Part shown: in pieces, positions 14,090 through 24,100 of the stretch | Position numbering within the stretch: position 1 is the first letter of the stretch | Layout: each line of letters starts with the position of its first letter | Origin: a virus | Length of the DNA: 36,432 bases | Strand: one strand, 5' to 3' | IMG/VR virus record: IMGVR_UViG_3300020180_000060 | Span: 1-36,432 of that record | Program-made: the position numbers and the translations under genes | Notes under the pieces: model-generated | Database searches by the model: none | The model's input: only the letters and a program-made list of their open reading frames with translations | Told to the model about the DNA's origin: nothing

Positions 14090-14150
14090 TTCGACGGCGG
14101 CCCAGGGTGTTGCTACCTGCCGCTTTTCAACGACGCTTGGCGAGGTTTTT

Positions 14151-14429
14151 ATGATGCTAATGAATCCTAACCGTAAAGCAGTTTCGATCTTGCTTGGCAA
14201 AGTGAAGACCTCGCCATTTGTTCAAAAGGAATCCGCCCCGCAGCAAGCGGTCGGCTCACCTTCGGACGCGCTCCCCACCGATGCGAGTTATGGCTTAGAG
14301 GCTTGCGCAGCGAAGATGCTGTCTTGCTTTGAAGCGAAGGATGCAAAAGGTCTGTCATCCGCCCTGCAAGACTTCATTGATATGCACTCGAGCGAGTCGC
14401 AGTCAGGCATCGAGGAAGTGAAGGCGTGA
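14151..14429 (+). CDS. Small structural-region protein, 92 aa
   Basis: Unrecognised by fold. It has a basic N-terminus, a Ser/Pro/Ala linker and a C-terminal acidic helical segment (ALQDFIDMHSSE). Similar short proteins with a C-terminal helical motif often lie between capsid and adaptor genes in phages. ATGs occur at 14151, 14154 and 14160; GAGG at 14142-14145 gives best spacing to 14154. It overlaps the adaptor gene by 4 nt. Confidence 0.6.
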   Translation: MMLMNPNRKAVSILLGKVKTSPFVQKESAPQQAVGSPSDALPTDASYGLEACAAKMLSCFEAKDAKGLSSALQDFIDMHSSESQSGIEEVKA

Positions 14430-15106
14430 GCAAGACGCTTTTACAACTGAGGGCCGAGGTGAGGCAGCGCGCCGACATGCAAAGCACGCAGTTCGTTACG
14501 GACGCGGAGCTGACCACCTCAATCAACGGCAGTTACGGCGAACTCTATGACTTGCTCGTGTCGAAGTTTGAGGACTACTACACCAAATCAAGCTCTGCGA
14601 CGCTGACCGGGTCACAGAATCAGATCCCCTTGCCGATCGACTTCTATAAATTGCGTGGACTAGACGCGGCCGGCTCATCTGGATCTGACTGGTGCACGGT
14701 TCCTCGCTACGCCTTCTCCGAGCGGAACTCCTACGGCCAGGTGGGCAGTCGGATCCTCTCGGGTCAATCGCAGTTGTCCTATAACGTGCTCGGCGGGGTG
14801 ATTAACCTGCTCCCTGAGACGCAAGCGACGGGTACCTACCGAGTTTGGTATGTTCCACGCTTCGTGCCGCTCGTGATTGACGCGGATGTGATGGGAGATG
14901 TGCTCGACTTCTCGGAGTACGTCGTCATTGATGCGGCGATCAAGTGTTTGGTCAAAGAAGAGTCAGACATTTCGGCCATGATGGGCGCGAAGGCGATGCT
15001 CATTGGACGCGTGAACACGATGGCAGCCCAGCGAGACGCTACGGGCATGGGCCGCGTGGGTGACGTGAACAGCAGCAGCTATGGCGATGGGTTCTTCCCC
15101 TACTGA
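14426..15106 (+). CDS. Head-tail adaptor protein (tail tubular A-like)
   Basis: A 226-residue protein with an N-terminal helical repeat (LLQLRAEVRQRADMQS, TDAELTTSINGSYGELYDLLV) and central strands ending in YRVWYVPR, a pattern shared by podovirus adaptor proteins that bind beneath the portal. The position between the capsid and the large tail protein supports this. It starts by a 4-nt overlap with the upstream gene. Confidence 0.8.
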   Translation: MSKTLLQLRAEVRQRADMQSTQFVTDAELTTSINGSYGELYDLLVSKFEDYYTKSSSATLTGSQNQIPLPIDFYKLRGLDAAGSSGSDWCTVPRYAFSERNSYGQVGSRILSGQSQLSYNVLGGVINLLPETQATGTYRVWYVPRFVPLVIDADVMGDVLDFSEYVVIDAAIKCLVKEESDISAMMGAKAMLIGRVNTMAAQRDATGMGRVGDVNSSSYGDGFFPY

Positions 15107-15116
15107 GGCTTAATCC

Positions 15117-15425
15117 ATGATTCTGCCCGTAAACATCCAGACGAATGACCAGACTTTGAACCGGATTCAGGCCGCAACTGCTGAAGCAGTGAAGCGGGTG
15201 CAGAGCGAGAACTTGATTCTTAACTCAAACTTGGTTGAGGTGGTCTTGAGTACGGGTGACACGGTAGTCGGCCATAGTTTGGGGCGCGTGCCGATTGGTT
15301 ACTTTGTGGTCGACGCAAACGCATCGGCCAATGTGTGGACTTCGGCCACGGTGAGCGTCACCCCGCTGCAAACGATTGTGCTTCTCGCTAGCGCAACGGT
15401 CGCGGTCAAACTTTATTTCTTTTAG
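15117..15425 (+). CDS. Small tail/virion protein, 102 aa
   Basis: The N-terminal half is helical. The C-terminal half is a small beta domain with the pattern LSTGDTVVGHSLGRVPIGYFVV, common in short phage structural proteins placed between adaptor and tail genes. Probably a head-completion or tail-collar protein; the exact role is unknown. It sits 12 nt before the large tail protein. Confidence 0.65.
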   Translation: MILPVNIQTNDQTLNRIQAATAEAVKRVQSENLILNSNLVEVVLSTGDTVVGHSLGRVPIGYFVVDANASANVWTSATVSVTPLQTIVLLASATVAVKLYFF

Positions 15426-15436
15426 GATCTAAAACC

Positions 15437-18346
15437 ATGGCGCTACAGAAACAGACCATCGAGATCCCCTTCGGAGTGGGTGTCGATACCAAGACGGACG
15501 CCAAGCAAGTGCAGCCCGGCAAGTTACTCGCGCTCGAGAACGCCATCTTCCAAAGGCTCGGCAAGCTAGTTAAAAGATTAGGGCTTAGACCGCTTGCGCA
15601 AGTCATCTTCGGAGGTGGGACGGTCTCCACGGGGCGCGCGCTCACGACCTTTCAAAAAGAACTCAACCTGATCGATGGCACTTCGTTCTACAGCTACTAC
15701 GAAGGCGATGACGAGTGGGTCACTAAGAGTAAAATCTGGGGCGTGGATCTCAAGTACCAACTTCTCAATCGAAGCGGTGGGGGCAGTACCTGCGCGGTAG
15801 GTGCTGGCTTAATCCTCTATGCAGAGGGCGGGGGCATCTCGGTTCATGAAGTGGAAAACGGGCAGCTCATTCAAAAGGGGCTAACGGGAGTCGGTGAAGT
15901 ATTTCCGGGCGGCCTCTTGTTCCTTAATGGCCTCTTCTACATTTACCACGGGAATCCTTCCGGCGTTTCTGTGTCTACTTTTAACCCGGCTACGTTTTCC
16001 ACATCTGCAAGTGCGGTGGTCTTTACGCCAGCCGCTTCCAACCAATTAGTCAGCTTTGTTGCGCGCCCAATGGGCTCAAACATTGTCTTGGTAGCCGCCG
16101 AATGGACCCAGCTCGTTATTGGGCTGGCGGCGCCTAGCGGATTGTTTGCTGCTACGCCCACGGTCTTGGCGACTGGGACTATCTCTAGTACCATTATGAC
16201 CGAAGCGAACGTCTATCCGTTATTTACGGGCGTGCCGGCGACCGATGGAATTTATGTTGTTTGGGGGCAGCTCACATCAATCAGTAATACGATCCTTCGC
16301 GGCATCGTACTGGATACGGCACTTGCTACGGTGGCGCCTGCGTTCACTATTGCAACCAACGCTGTTAACGGGGCCTATAGCCCATCGATTGGGCTAGGAA
16401 CGTCTAACCGGGCGATTCTTTTCTACTCAAACCAAGTAACCGCTGGCTTCCCTTGGTTTGACATGACGACGCATCGGGTGCAGCTCACTCGAGCCGGCGT
16501 GATTCAAGACGTGGCCACGATCAGCTCCCAGGCATTCCCAGCCAGTAATCCATTTGAAGCCTACGGCCAGACCATGGTCATTCTCACGCACCCATCGGAC
16601 ACCGGGCAAGCGCAGTACATCATTATGACGGCAGCGGGCGAGACGGTGGCCGCGTTTAGCTATCAGAACGGCGTACCGGGCGGGGTATCTAGAATTGCTC
16701 CCAATAACGTCAGCATTTTAGGAACCAATAGCTTTGTTTACTGCTGCGGAAGGGTGGGGCGGTCAATCGGCGGCTCTAAGTTCCTATCTCAGTCGCAAAT
16801 CATTGCCGGCCAGTCGGTCAGGATGAATTTCGCATCTGAGAACCTATTCATTACCCAAGAGATCGACCAGGGGCTTCACATCGCTTCGGGCACGGTCTGG
16901 AATTATGACGGCGTGAGCCTTTATGAGATGGGATTCCGCACTTTCCCACAGAACGTATTGGCTACGCCCACTGTTGGGACATTTATGGGGGTGGGCACGA
17001 GAAGTTACGTTGCCATCTATGAATGGACTGACTCGAGGGGCCAGATTTACCGATCAGCTCCCTCCACTCCAGCCCCTTTCATCATTGCATCGGGGACCAA
17101 TAACGCTTCGGTCAAGGTCTCTACGCCCATGTTTTCTAGCAAGCCTCTCTCAACCATTAAAATCGTATTGTTTAGAACCGTAGCCGGGGGAACGACTTAT
17201 TACCGGACGGGCGAAAACGGCGTTGTGGCCAACGTACCCTTCACGTCAATTACAGACGGCTTTCCAGACTCGAATATCATTAGCCGGGAGATTCTTTACA
17301 CGACCGGGGGAGTTCTGGAGAATATCCCTCCTCCCTGCGCCACCTATGTGAGCGAGTACAATAACCGCGCATTTGTCATGGGGCTAGAAGATCCAAACGA
17401 GCTTTGGTACTCGCGCCAATACTTGCCGGGTGAGAGCCCTTATTTCAATGACGGCCTGACTCTTCGGGTTGACCAAGGCGCGGGCGGAATCGTGGCCGGC
17501 CAGACGCTTGATGAGAAGTTCATTATCTTCAAAGAGGCTTCGATCTTTTTGATTCGCGGCCAGGGTCCGACCGACACCGGGTCGAGTAACGACTACGGGC
17601 AACCTCAGCAGGTTTCGATTGACGTGGGATGCACCGAACCAAAGAGCGTGGTTACGATTCCTACCGGGATTATATTTAAGAGCAGCAAGGGGTTTTACTT
17701 GCTCGACCGGGGACTTAACACTCAGTACATCGGGGCGAATGTTGAGGAGTTTAACTCGCTCACGGTTTCGTCTGCGGTTCACATTGAGAATCAGAACCAA
17801 GTCAGGTTCACGCACTCCAACGGGGTTGCTGTTTTCTATGACTACTTGGTGGGCCAGTGGGGAACGCTCACGAACTTTACTGCCATCGGTGCGACTGAGT
17901 GGAATGGTACGCATACGGTCGTATCCAGCGCAGGGCTCGTGCGAGTGAACGATAGCGCGACCTACTTGGATAGCGGCTTAGCCGTTCCGATGCGACTCGA
18001 GACGCCTTGGATACCGCTCGCGGGGTTGCAAGGCTTCCAGCGCGTGTATGAGGCATCTTTCTTGGGTGATAAGATCTCTGCTCATACCTTCCGGGTTCGC
18101 GTCGCCTATGACTATGACAACGCTTGGGTTGAAACTCTGACCGGGCTATCGAGCGAGATTACGAACTCAGTTGAACAATTTAAAGTCAGACCGGCTCGGC
18201 AGAAGTGCCAGTCAATCAAGTTTGAAGTAACCGACCTAAACCCGGTTCCAACTGCGGGCGAGGGTCTCACGCTTTCCAGCATGTCGCTGACAATTGGCGT
18301 GAAGGGCGGAATCAACCGCACGAAGTCGGGCCAGGTGATGACGTGA
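15437..18346 (+). CDS. Large tail tubular/stabilization protein, 969 aa
   Basis: Long, beta-rich and without membrane segments, with an N-terminal PFGVGVDTKTDAKQV and FQRLGKLVKRLG pattern typical of podovirus proteins of the tail-tube B / stabilization type, which contain beta-propeller-like domains. It follows the adaptor as expected for a short-tail knob. No enzymatic motif recognised. The last codons overlap the GNAT gene (GTGA at 18343). Confidence 0.78.
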   Translation: MALQKQTIEIPFGVGVDTKTDAKQVQPGKLLALENAIFQRLGKLVKRLGLRPLAQVIFGGGTVSTGRALTTFQKELNLIDGTSFYSYYEGDDEWVTKSKIWGVDLKYQLLNRSGGGSTCAVGAGLILYAEGGGISVHEVENGQLIQKGLTGVGEVFPGGLLFLNGLFYIYHGNPSGVSVSTFNPATFSTSASAVVFTPAASNQLVSFVARPMGSNIVLVAAEWTQLVIGLAAPSGLFAATPTVLATGTISSTIMTEANVYPLFTGVPATDGIYVVWGQLTSISNTILRGIVLDTALATVAPAFTIATNAVNGAYSPSIGLGTSNRAILFYSNQVTAGFPWFDMTTHRVQLTRAGVIQDVATISSQAFPASNPFEAYGQTMVILTHPSDTGQAQYIIMTAAGETVAAFSYQNGVPGGVSRIAPNNVSILGTNSFVYCCGRVGRSIGGSKFLSQSQIIAGQSVRMNFASENLFITQEIDQGLHIASGTVWNYDGVSLYEMGFRTFPQNVLATPTVGTFMGVGTRSYVAIYEWTDSRGQIYRSAPSTPAPFIIASGTNNASVKVSTPMFSSKPLSTIKIVLFRTVAGGTTYYRTGENGVVANVPFTSITDGFPDSNIISREILYTTGGVLENIPPPCATYVSEYNNRAFVMGLEDPNELWYSRQYLPGESPYFNDGLTLRVDQGAGGIVAGQTLDEKFIIFKEASIFLIRGQGPTDTGSSNDYGQPQQVSIDVGCTEPKSVVTIPTGIIFKSSKGFYLLDRGLNTQYIGANVEEFNSLTVSSAVHIENQNQVRFTHSNGVAVFYDYLVGQWGTLTNFTAIGATEWNGTHTVVSSAGLVRVNDSATYLDSGLAVPMRLETPWIPLAGLQGFQRVYEASFLGDKISAHTFRVRVAYDYDNAWVETLTGLSSEITNSVEQFKVRPARQKCQSIKFEVTDLNPVPTAGEGLTLSSMSLTIGVKGGINRTKSGQVMT

Positions 18347-18705
18347 CGGCGGACCATTATGAAGCTCCTGAAAGCCTTTTTTCAGCATATTACAAAGAGC
18401 GTACGGGCGGCTCGGTACTTGAGGCGCCTTGCGTGGGCTTCGTTGCCTACCGAGTGATACCGGGCACCACGGAAGCGTTCATTGACGAGATCTACATTGC
18501 GCCCGAGCACCGGATGACGGGAAGCGGATCGGCGCTACTCAATGAAGTGACTGAAAAGGTGAAGGCGCTCGGGATGAAGCACCTCACTTGCTCGATCTCA
18601 CCCGCGGCCAGGAACTCGAGCCAGGCTTTGGCGGCTGCGATCCAATACGGTTTTAAACTTCACTCGACCGGAGTGAACGAAGTTTTTCTCATGAAGGAGA
18701 TTTGA
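18343..18705 (+). CDS. GNAT N-acetyltransferase, 120 aa
   Basis: A clear GNAT fold: strand FIDEIYIAPEHR, then the acetyl-CoA loop RMTGSGSALLNEV (R-x-x-G-x-G/S) at about residues 56-68, and LTCSISPAARNSSQALAAAIQYGF near the C-terminus. It would transfer an acetyl group to an amine; the substrate is unknown. The start is GTG at 18343, overlapping the tail gene stop as GTGA. Its place inside the virion gene block suggests modification of a phage structural protein or of a host target, which is inference. Confidence 0.82.
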   Translation: MTADHYEAPESLFSAYYKERTGGSVLEAPCVGFVAYRVIPGTTEAFIDEIYIAPEHRMTGSGSALLNEVTEKVKALGMKHLTCSISPAARNSSQALAAAIQYGFKLHSTGVNEVFLMKEI

Positions 18706-18708
18706 AGT

Positions 18709-19602
18709 ATGGGCAAAGTCGTTAAAGGAATTGGCAAATCACTCGGGCGGGCGATCGGCTTAGGTGGGGCCGGAGACGTAGGGAACAATACGGGTCTCAA
18801 TTTGAACTTTGGCCAGCAAATCAAAGACCGGAACGCCATCAACCCGACCGAAGCCTACGATAAGCAGCAGATGGCGCTCAATAAGCAGCTCATGAACCAG
18901 GCGCAGGGTATTGGCCCAAGCGTTGCGGGGATGCAGCTTCAACAAGCGACTGATCAAAACATTGCCCAGCAACAGGCGTTAGCAGCGAGTGCTCGCGGTG
19001 GGAACGTGGGCATGGCGCAAAGGATCGCGTCTCAACAAGCCGGACAAATCCAGCAACAAAGCGCCCAGCAAATGGGCCTACTCAGACTTCAAGAGCAGCA
19101 GCAAGCGCAAGGACTACTCAATTCGGGCATTGGTCAGGGCGGCAGCATGGCGCTCAATAACCAAGCTGGTAAAGATGCGTTCAGTTCAGATTTTACGAAA
19201 GCTGGAACAACGCGGGACATTGGTCAGCAAACGGCTGCGGCGGCTGGCGGGGGGATGCTCGGTAACCTTATAGGCAATGCCGGCGCAGGCGTAGCAAAGT
19301 TGATAGAAGTCTCTGACGAGAACATGAAGAAGGATATCAAGCCCGGCGACAAAGAGATCACTTCATTCCTCGATGCCATGAAGGCGCACTCGTACAAGTA
19401 TAAAGACGAGAAGCACGGCGAAGGCAAGAAGGTCAGCCCGATGGCTCAGGAATTAGAAAAGACCTCACTCGGCAAGTCGATGGTCAAAGAAGGACCGGAC
19501 GGCAAGATGGTTGATTACGGCGCCGGGTTTGGCGCGATGATGGCTGCAATGGCAAGCCTCAATCAAAGAACGAAAGAGCTCGAAGGGAAAAAGGGGAAAT
19601 AA
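18709..19602 (+). CDS. Gln-rich virion protein with C-terminal S74 chaperone-like domain
   Basis: The N-terminal ~190 residues are Gln/Ala/Gly-rich and helical, like internal virion or tail needle-type proteins. From about residue 205 the sequence SDENMKKDIKPGD...LDAMKAHSYKYKDE matches the intramolecular chaperone/autoprotease family (peptidase S74), whose Ser (of SDE) and Lys (of KKD) form the self-cleavage dyad. It ends in a coiled coil (NQRTKELEGKKGK). AAGGAG at 18694-18699 sets the start. It may help fold or trim a trimeric tail component. Confidence 0.75.
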   Translation: MGKVVKGIGKSLGRAIGLGGAGDVGNNTGLNLNFGQQIKDRNAINPTEAYDKQQMALNKQLMNQAQGIGPSVAGMQLQQATDQNIAQQQALAASARGGNVGMAQRIASQQAGQIQQQSAQQMGLLRLQEQQQAQGLLNSGIGQGGSMALNNQAGKDAFSSDFTKAGTTRDIGQQTAAAAGGGMLGNLIGNAGAGVAKLIEVSDENMKKDIKPGDKEITSFLDAMKAHSYKYKDEKHGEGKKVSPMAQELEKTSLGKSMVKEGPDGKMVDYGAGFGAMMAAMASLNQRTKELEGKKGK

Positions 19603-19604
19603 AC

Positions 19605-21152
19605 ATGTCAAACCTAGACCCTGCTAAAATTGCGGAGCTCGAAGCACGCGGGAAAATCACACCCGAGGTTGCTGGACGAGCGAAAGAATCCTTTGCTAGG
19701 CGCTTAGGCTCATCGATTTCAGGCGGCATTGGGGACGCGATCGGTGCAATGAAAACTGTGGGCGGCGCAATCGCCGAACCCGTCGTTGAGTTTGGGCAAG
19801 GGCTCATGGGAGTGGAGAGCGAAGAAGAAGAGGCTGCTCCTTCACAAGCCCCTCTCGCTGGCGGGAATAGTATTCAACCCGTATCTGTTCCGGCCGTCGC
19901 TGATGCTTCTGCACCTAGCCAGTTGAAGCTTGCGAGTGATGTTCAAGCGGCACCTCAAAACCCCGACATGGTGGGCGGTTCACCCGGTCTAGGTAGCGCG
20001 GGATTGAACGCAATGGGCGGGGCGATGGGAAAGCAGCGCACTGCGATCAACATGGCTGCAAATGCTGAGTCATCGAAAGCCGAACAAATTGCGACTGAGA
20101 TTGATAACCAAGTCAAAGCAGATGAGATCGTTCGCTCTAAACAACTGGTTCGCCAAGGCGCGGAGGATAAACAGCTCGACGACATGCTGACAGATAGAAA
20201 TGCGGCCATCGCTGAATTTAAGGGAATGGAAGTGGACCCAGGCCGCTTGTGGCGCAACCGATCGACTGGCGATAAGATCCTAGCCGGCGTTTCTTTATTC
20301 TTGGGCTCTTTCGGTGGGGCTCGCGGGAACACCGCGGTTACCGTTCTTAATGATGCGATTGATCAGGATATCGCAGCTCAAAAGGCGAACATTGCAACAG
20401 CGGGCGACGCCATTAAGGCTCAAACGGGGCTTTACCAAGAGATGCGCCAGAGGTTTGGAGACGAGCGCATGGCTGATGCGGCCACTCGCAGCGCGTACAT
20501 AGAACAGATGAAGCTCAAGGTCGAAAGCATCTCTCAGCGTAGCGCCGGACCTCTCATTAAGGCTAATGCCCTGAAGGCCATCGGGATGCTCGAGCAGCAG
20601 CAAGCAAACTCAATGATGGAGTTTGAAAAGGCCGCTCAAGTAGTAGCAGCGCAGAGACGACTCCAAGGCGGCCAGGTCAGCCAGACGGACATGGATATCG
20701 CATCCCTGCCACCCGAGCAGCAAAAGGAATACCGAGCGACCCGAGTACGGGGCAAGGGAGTTGATGGGTTTGCGGGCAGTCAAGAGCAGCAGAAGCTACT
20801 TCAAGGTGTCGTCAATGATACGGAAGCAGCAACAGCAAGCATTGATGACTTGATGACCCTGGGTGATCGTCATGGGAAAGCAATTTCAGGAACCGAGGCA
20901 AGAGCAGAGGCTGACGTTTTGAAAATCATGCTGACCGCAAGTTTACGGACCCAAGTTGTTGGGCCAGGCGCAGTGAGTAAAGAAGAGTGGGAGTTGCTTG
21001 AGTCGGCAGTCAGAAACCCGCTTGCGCTGACGACACTCAACGCAAAGACTGCTCTAAAAAAGCTCAAGGTTGTTTTAAACCGCAACATGCTCACTAAGTT
21101 AAAAAACTCAGGCATCGGAATGAAACAAGTCAGCTACGGTGAGGCAAAGTAA
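19605..21152 (+). CDS. Internal virion protein, 515 aa
   Basis: Predominantly helical, Ala/Gln/Lys-rich, with an N-terminal GGIGDAIGAMKTVGGAIAEP region that may be membrane-active, a Gly/Ala/Pro linker and long coiled-coil stretches (about 140-380). The layout (two long helical proteins after the tail knob and before fibres) matches podovirus internal core/ejection proteins that help deliver DNA. No lytic transglycosylase motif seen here. Ribosome site AAGGGGAAAT upstream. Confidence 0.7.
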   Translation: MSNLDPAKIAELEARGKITPEVAGRAKESFARRLGSSISGGIGDAIGAMKTVGGAIAEPVVEFGQGLMGVESEEEEAAPSQAPLAGGNSIQPVSVPAVADASAPSQLKLASDVQAAPQNPDMVGGSPGLGSAGLNAMGGAMGKQRTAINMAANAESSKAEQIATEIDNQVKADEIVRSKQLVRQGAEDKQLDDMLTDRNAAIAEFKGMEVDPGRLWRNRSTGDKILAGVSLFLGSFGGARGNTAVTVLNDAIDQDIAAQKANIATAGDAIKAQTGLYQEMRQRFGDERMADAATRSAYIEQMKLKVESISQRSAGPLIKANALKAIGMLEQQQANSMMEFEKAAQVVAAQRRLQGGQVSQTDMDIASLPPEQQKEYRATRVRGKGVDGFAGSQEQQKLLQGVVNDTEAATASIDDLMTLGDRHGKAISGTEARAEADVLKIMLTASLRTQVVGPGAVSKEEWELLESAVRNPLALTTLNAKTALKKLKVVLNRNMLTKLKNSGIGMKQVSYGEAK

Positions 21153-21153
21153 T

Positions 21154-24100
21154 ATGGCCCGCAAACCCACGGTGCCGGCTGGCCCGACCCTTTATAACGT
21201 CTCGACTCGCAAAGCTGAGTCATTGCCTTCCGATCAGCTTCAACAGGCGATTGCATCGGGCACCCACTCCTATGAAGCCGGTCAGTTTATTAACGTCATC
21301 AAGTCAGACGGTGAGGCGGCTTCCGTCTCTGCCGAACAACTGAAAGATGCCATTGCTGAGGGCTCGCAGATTGAAAGCCCCATGGAGGGCGAAGTCAGAA
21401 AGTACGTCGCTGACAAAAAGGGTCTTGCTGGCGCTGCTCGTGTGTTCGGGGAGCAAGCGGTTGACGAGTTCGGGATGGGTGTTCCCGGTATTATCGCCAA
21501 GAAGTTTGCCGATCCGCTCGAGATCGCCAAGCGCGAAGGTCTACGCAAACAACACGAGCTGTCAGGTATTGCGGGCTCGATCACGGGGTTTGTCGGATCG
21601 ACCCTCTACGGTGGGTCTTTATTTAAGGGCGCAACGAAGGCCGGTCAAATTGCCGCAAGGAGCACTGAAAAGCTTGTCTCTGAAAGCCTGAAGGCTGCGG
21701 GCGTGCGCGGGGTGAGCGAGGCGGCTGCGAAGGGGATGTTAGCGCGCGCTGGGCAGAAGGCTATCGAGATGGGCGTTGAGGGCGCAGTCGTCTCTGCTCC
21801 CCGAGTGATCACAGAAGCCATGCTCGGAGATCCAGAACAAGCGGGCGAGACGCTGCTACTCGGTGCGGGTTTAGGCGCAGCCTTGGGTGTTCCGACAGGA
21901 CTGCTCGGCGGAGCACTTGGGAAGATCGCATCGAAGCGCGCGAAGCTTGCGGCTGAAGAGTCGAAGCTTGCCGGCAATGCGGCCAAGGCTGACGCAGCGG
22001 TTGCATCGGAATCGAAAGCACTCTCGGGCGCTAAAGAAGAGGATCTGATTGAAACGATCGGGCCAATCTTCGATGCGAACGATGCTACGCAAGTCATTCG
22101 GGACGGCGTATCGAGCAAAGCGGTGGGCAATGACCTCTTGATGGCCGCAGCCGAGCGCCAGGGCGTGAAGATCCCACTCGTTATGCAGTCGGATTCAGCG
22201 ACGATGAAGGCAATTGCAGCCGACACGGCCCGTAGTCCTACTTTTTCCGGTCAATCCTACGCCAAGGAGCTCGAGAAGGCATCCGAGGGGATGCAAGACG
22301 TTGCGGCGCGGGGCATGGGCGGCATTAGCGCCAAGGATGCACTTGTAACAGAAAGCAAAGCGGTTGTCGGAGACGAGGCAGCCGAGGTTCTTAAGGCCGA
22401 GGTGAGGAAGCGCCGCGAGGGATTCCAGCAACGCTATAAAGCACTCGAGGACAAGGTAGAAAACCAAGGCATCAGTGCACAGGCGATCAAAGACGCTCAA
22501 GAGAAGTTGTTTGTGGCGAGGAAAGAAGCCGTCACGGCGCTTGAGAGTAACTCGGGCTATAAGCTTGAATCTCAGGCCAGTAACGTCAGTAAAGCGCGCC
22601 TTTATGTGAACGATATCGCGAAGGCTGACTCGGTGAGTTCGCTGAATATTAGCATCACTTCAATCAAGGGCGAGATTGACCAAGCTTTCCGTCAAGGTGA
22701 CCAAAACCTGATTAGCTTCCTCACGCCGATCAAAGACGCGGCAGTCAAAGCGCGCGCCGCTGTTTTAGATGCGGCCGGTTTAGCGGGTGAGCGAAAGGCG
22801 CTTGATTCGGGTTACCGGGAGTTCAAGGAATGGCTTTCAGACATGGGCCAGATGGGCAAGCTTGGCAAAGGGGCGAGCGCGTCTCGAGTCATTGAGAAGC
22901 TTGAGAAGATCCCACCCGAGCAGCTCGTGAAGAACTTGTTTGACGTGAATAACTCGCGAGCGTTGACCTTCTTTCAAAAAGAGTTCCCCGAGGCGTTCGA
23001 TAAGCTGCGCCAATACAAATTAAAAGAACTCGCAGAGAAGCACGTCAGCGCAGAAACTGGCAAGTTCAAGGTCGCAAGCCTTCTGCGCCAAGTGAAGGGG
23101 CTATCCCCCGAAGCAAAGGGTGCGCTCTTCTCGCCAGCTCAACGCCAGAGCCTCGAGGATTTGAGAATCCTTCATGAGCGGTTTCCCAAAATGGATAACC
23201 CAGGCTCGGCGGCTGCGCTCGAGCGGCTTAGGTTTTTCAGTAACCCGATCGCCTATGCTTCCCAGAACGTAGCGGACGCGGCCAAGGTTGCGGCCCTTCG
23301 CGGTGAGGCTGCCTATGATGGGCTTCTGTTCTTAGAAAAGACGATGAAGAAAGCGGCCGAGCAGATCGACCGCATCCCTGAAATCTTGGACGGCATGGCG
23401 GCACCCGCGGCAAAGGGCGCGACCCAATCAACTGGCTTCACTAAGTCTAGAACTGGAATGACCGACATAGGGCCTAAGTCGATCGGGGCATTGCTCGCTG
23501 TCTTGGGTGATGACCGCGACCCACCGAAGGATGTGGAAACAGCCTTTGAACGCCTTCAGGAAAAAATCTCAGAACCACTTCAGCAGCCCGGCAAAACAAG
23601 GAAGAAATCAGGGCTTTTAGCCGAAGCGATTAGTGAGGGAGGTGCACCTTTAGCTGCCGAATCCATGATGATGAAGCAGGTAGTTGCATTAACGTACCTA
23701 GAGAAGACGATGCCGAAGGCGCTAGTGCCGAGTTCGCTTGTCTCTCATAGGAAGTTCAAACCCTCGGATGCTGATTTGAGCAAGTTCGCTCGGCGAATTG
23801 AAGTCATCATGAACCCGTTCAAGATCTTGGATGACCTTGGTTCGGGCACGATCACGCGCGAGCAAGTAGAAGCACTCGATGCGGTCTATCCGAAGTACAT
23901 GAGCACGATCCGCACGAAGGTTGTAAACGCGCTGGCCGTGAATCCTAGAAATTTCCCCTATGACTCGCGGGTGAAGCTTTCCCTTTTACTCGGCATGGAG
24001 CTTGACCCTTCGCTCACCTCGGGCGCGATCCAATCCCTTCAATCGAGTTTTGCACAACAGCCGGGCGCGAACGCGCAGCCGGAAGCACCACAATCACAGG

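Noticed and set aside
13793-14200. Minus-strand ORF after the capsid
   Set aside because: Antisense to the 13718 gene, without start signal or coding features.
21645-22226. A 193-codon minus-strand ORF opposite the large internal virion gene
   Set aside because: Ala/Ser-rich antisense shadow with no independent start signal; the sense gene is long and consistent with its neighbours.
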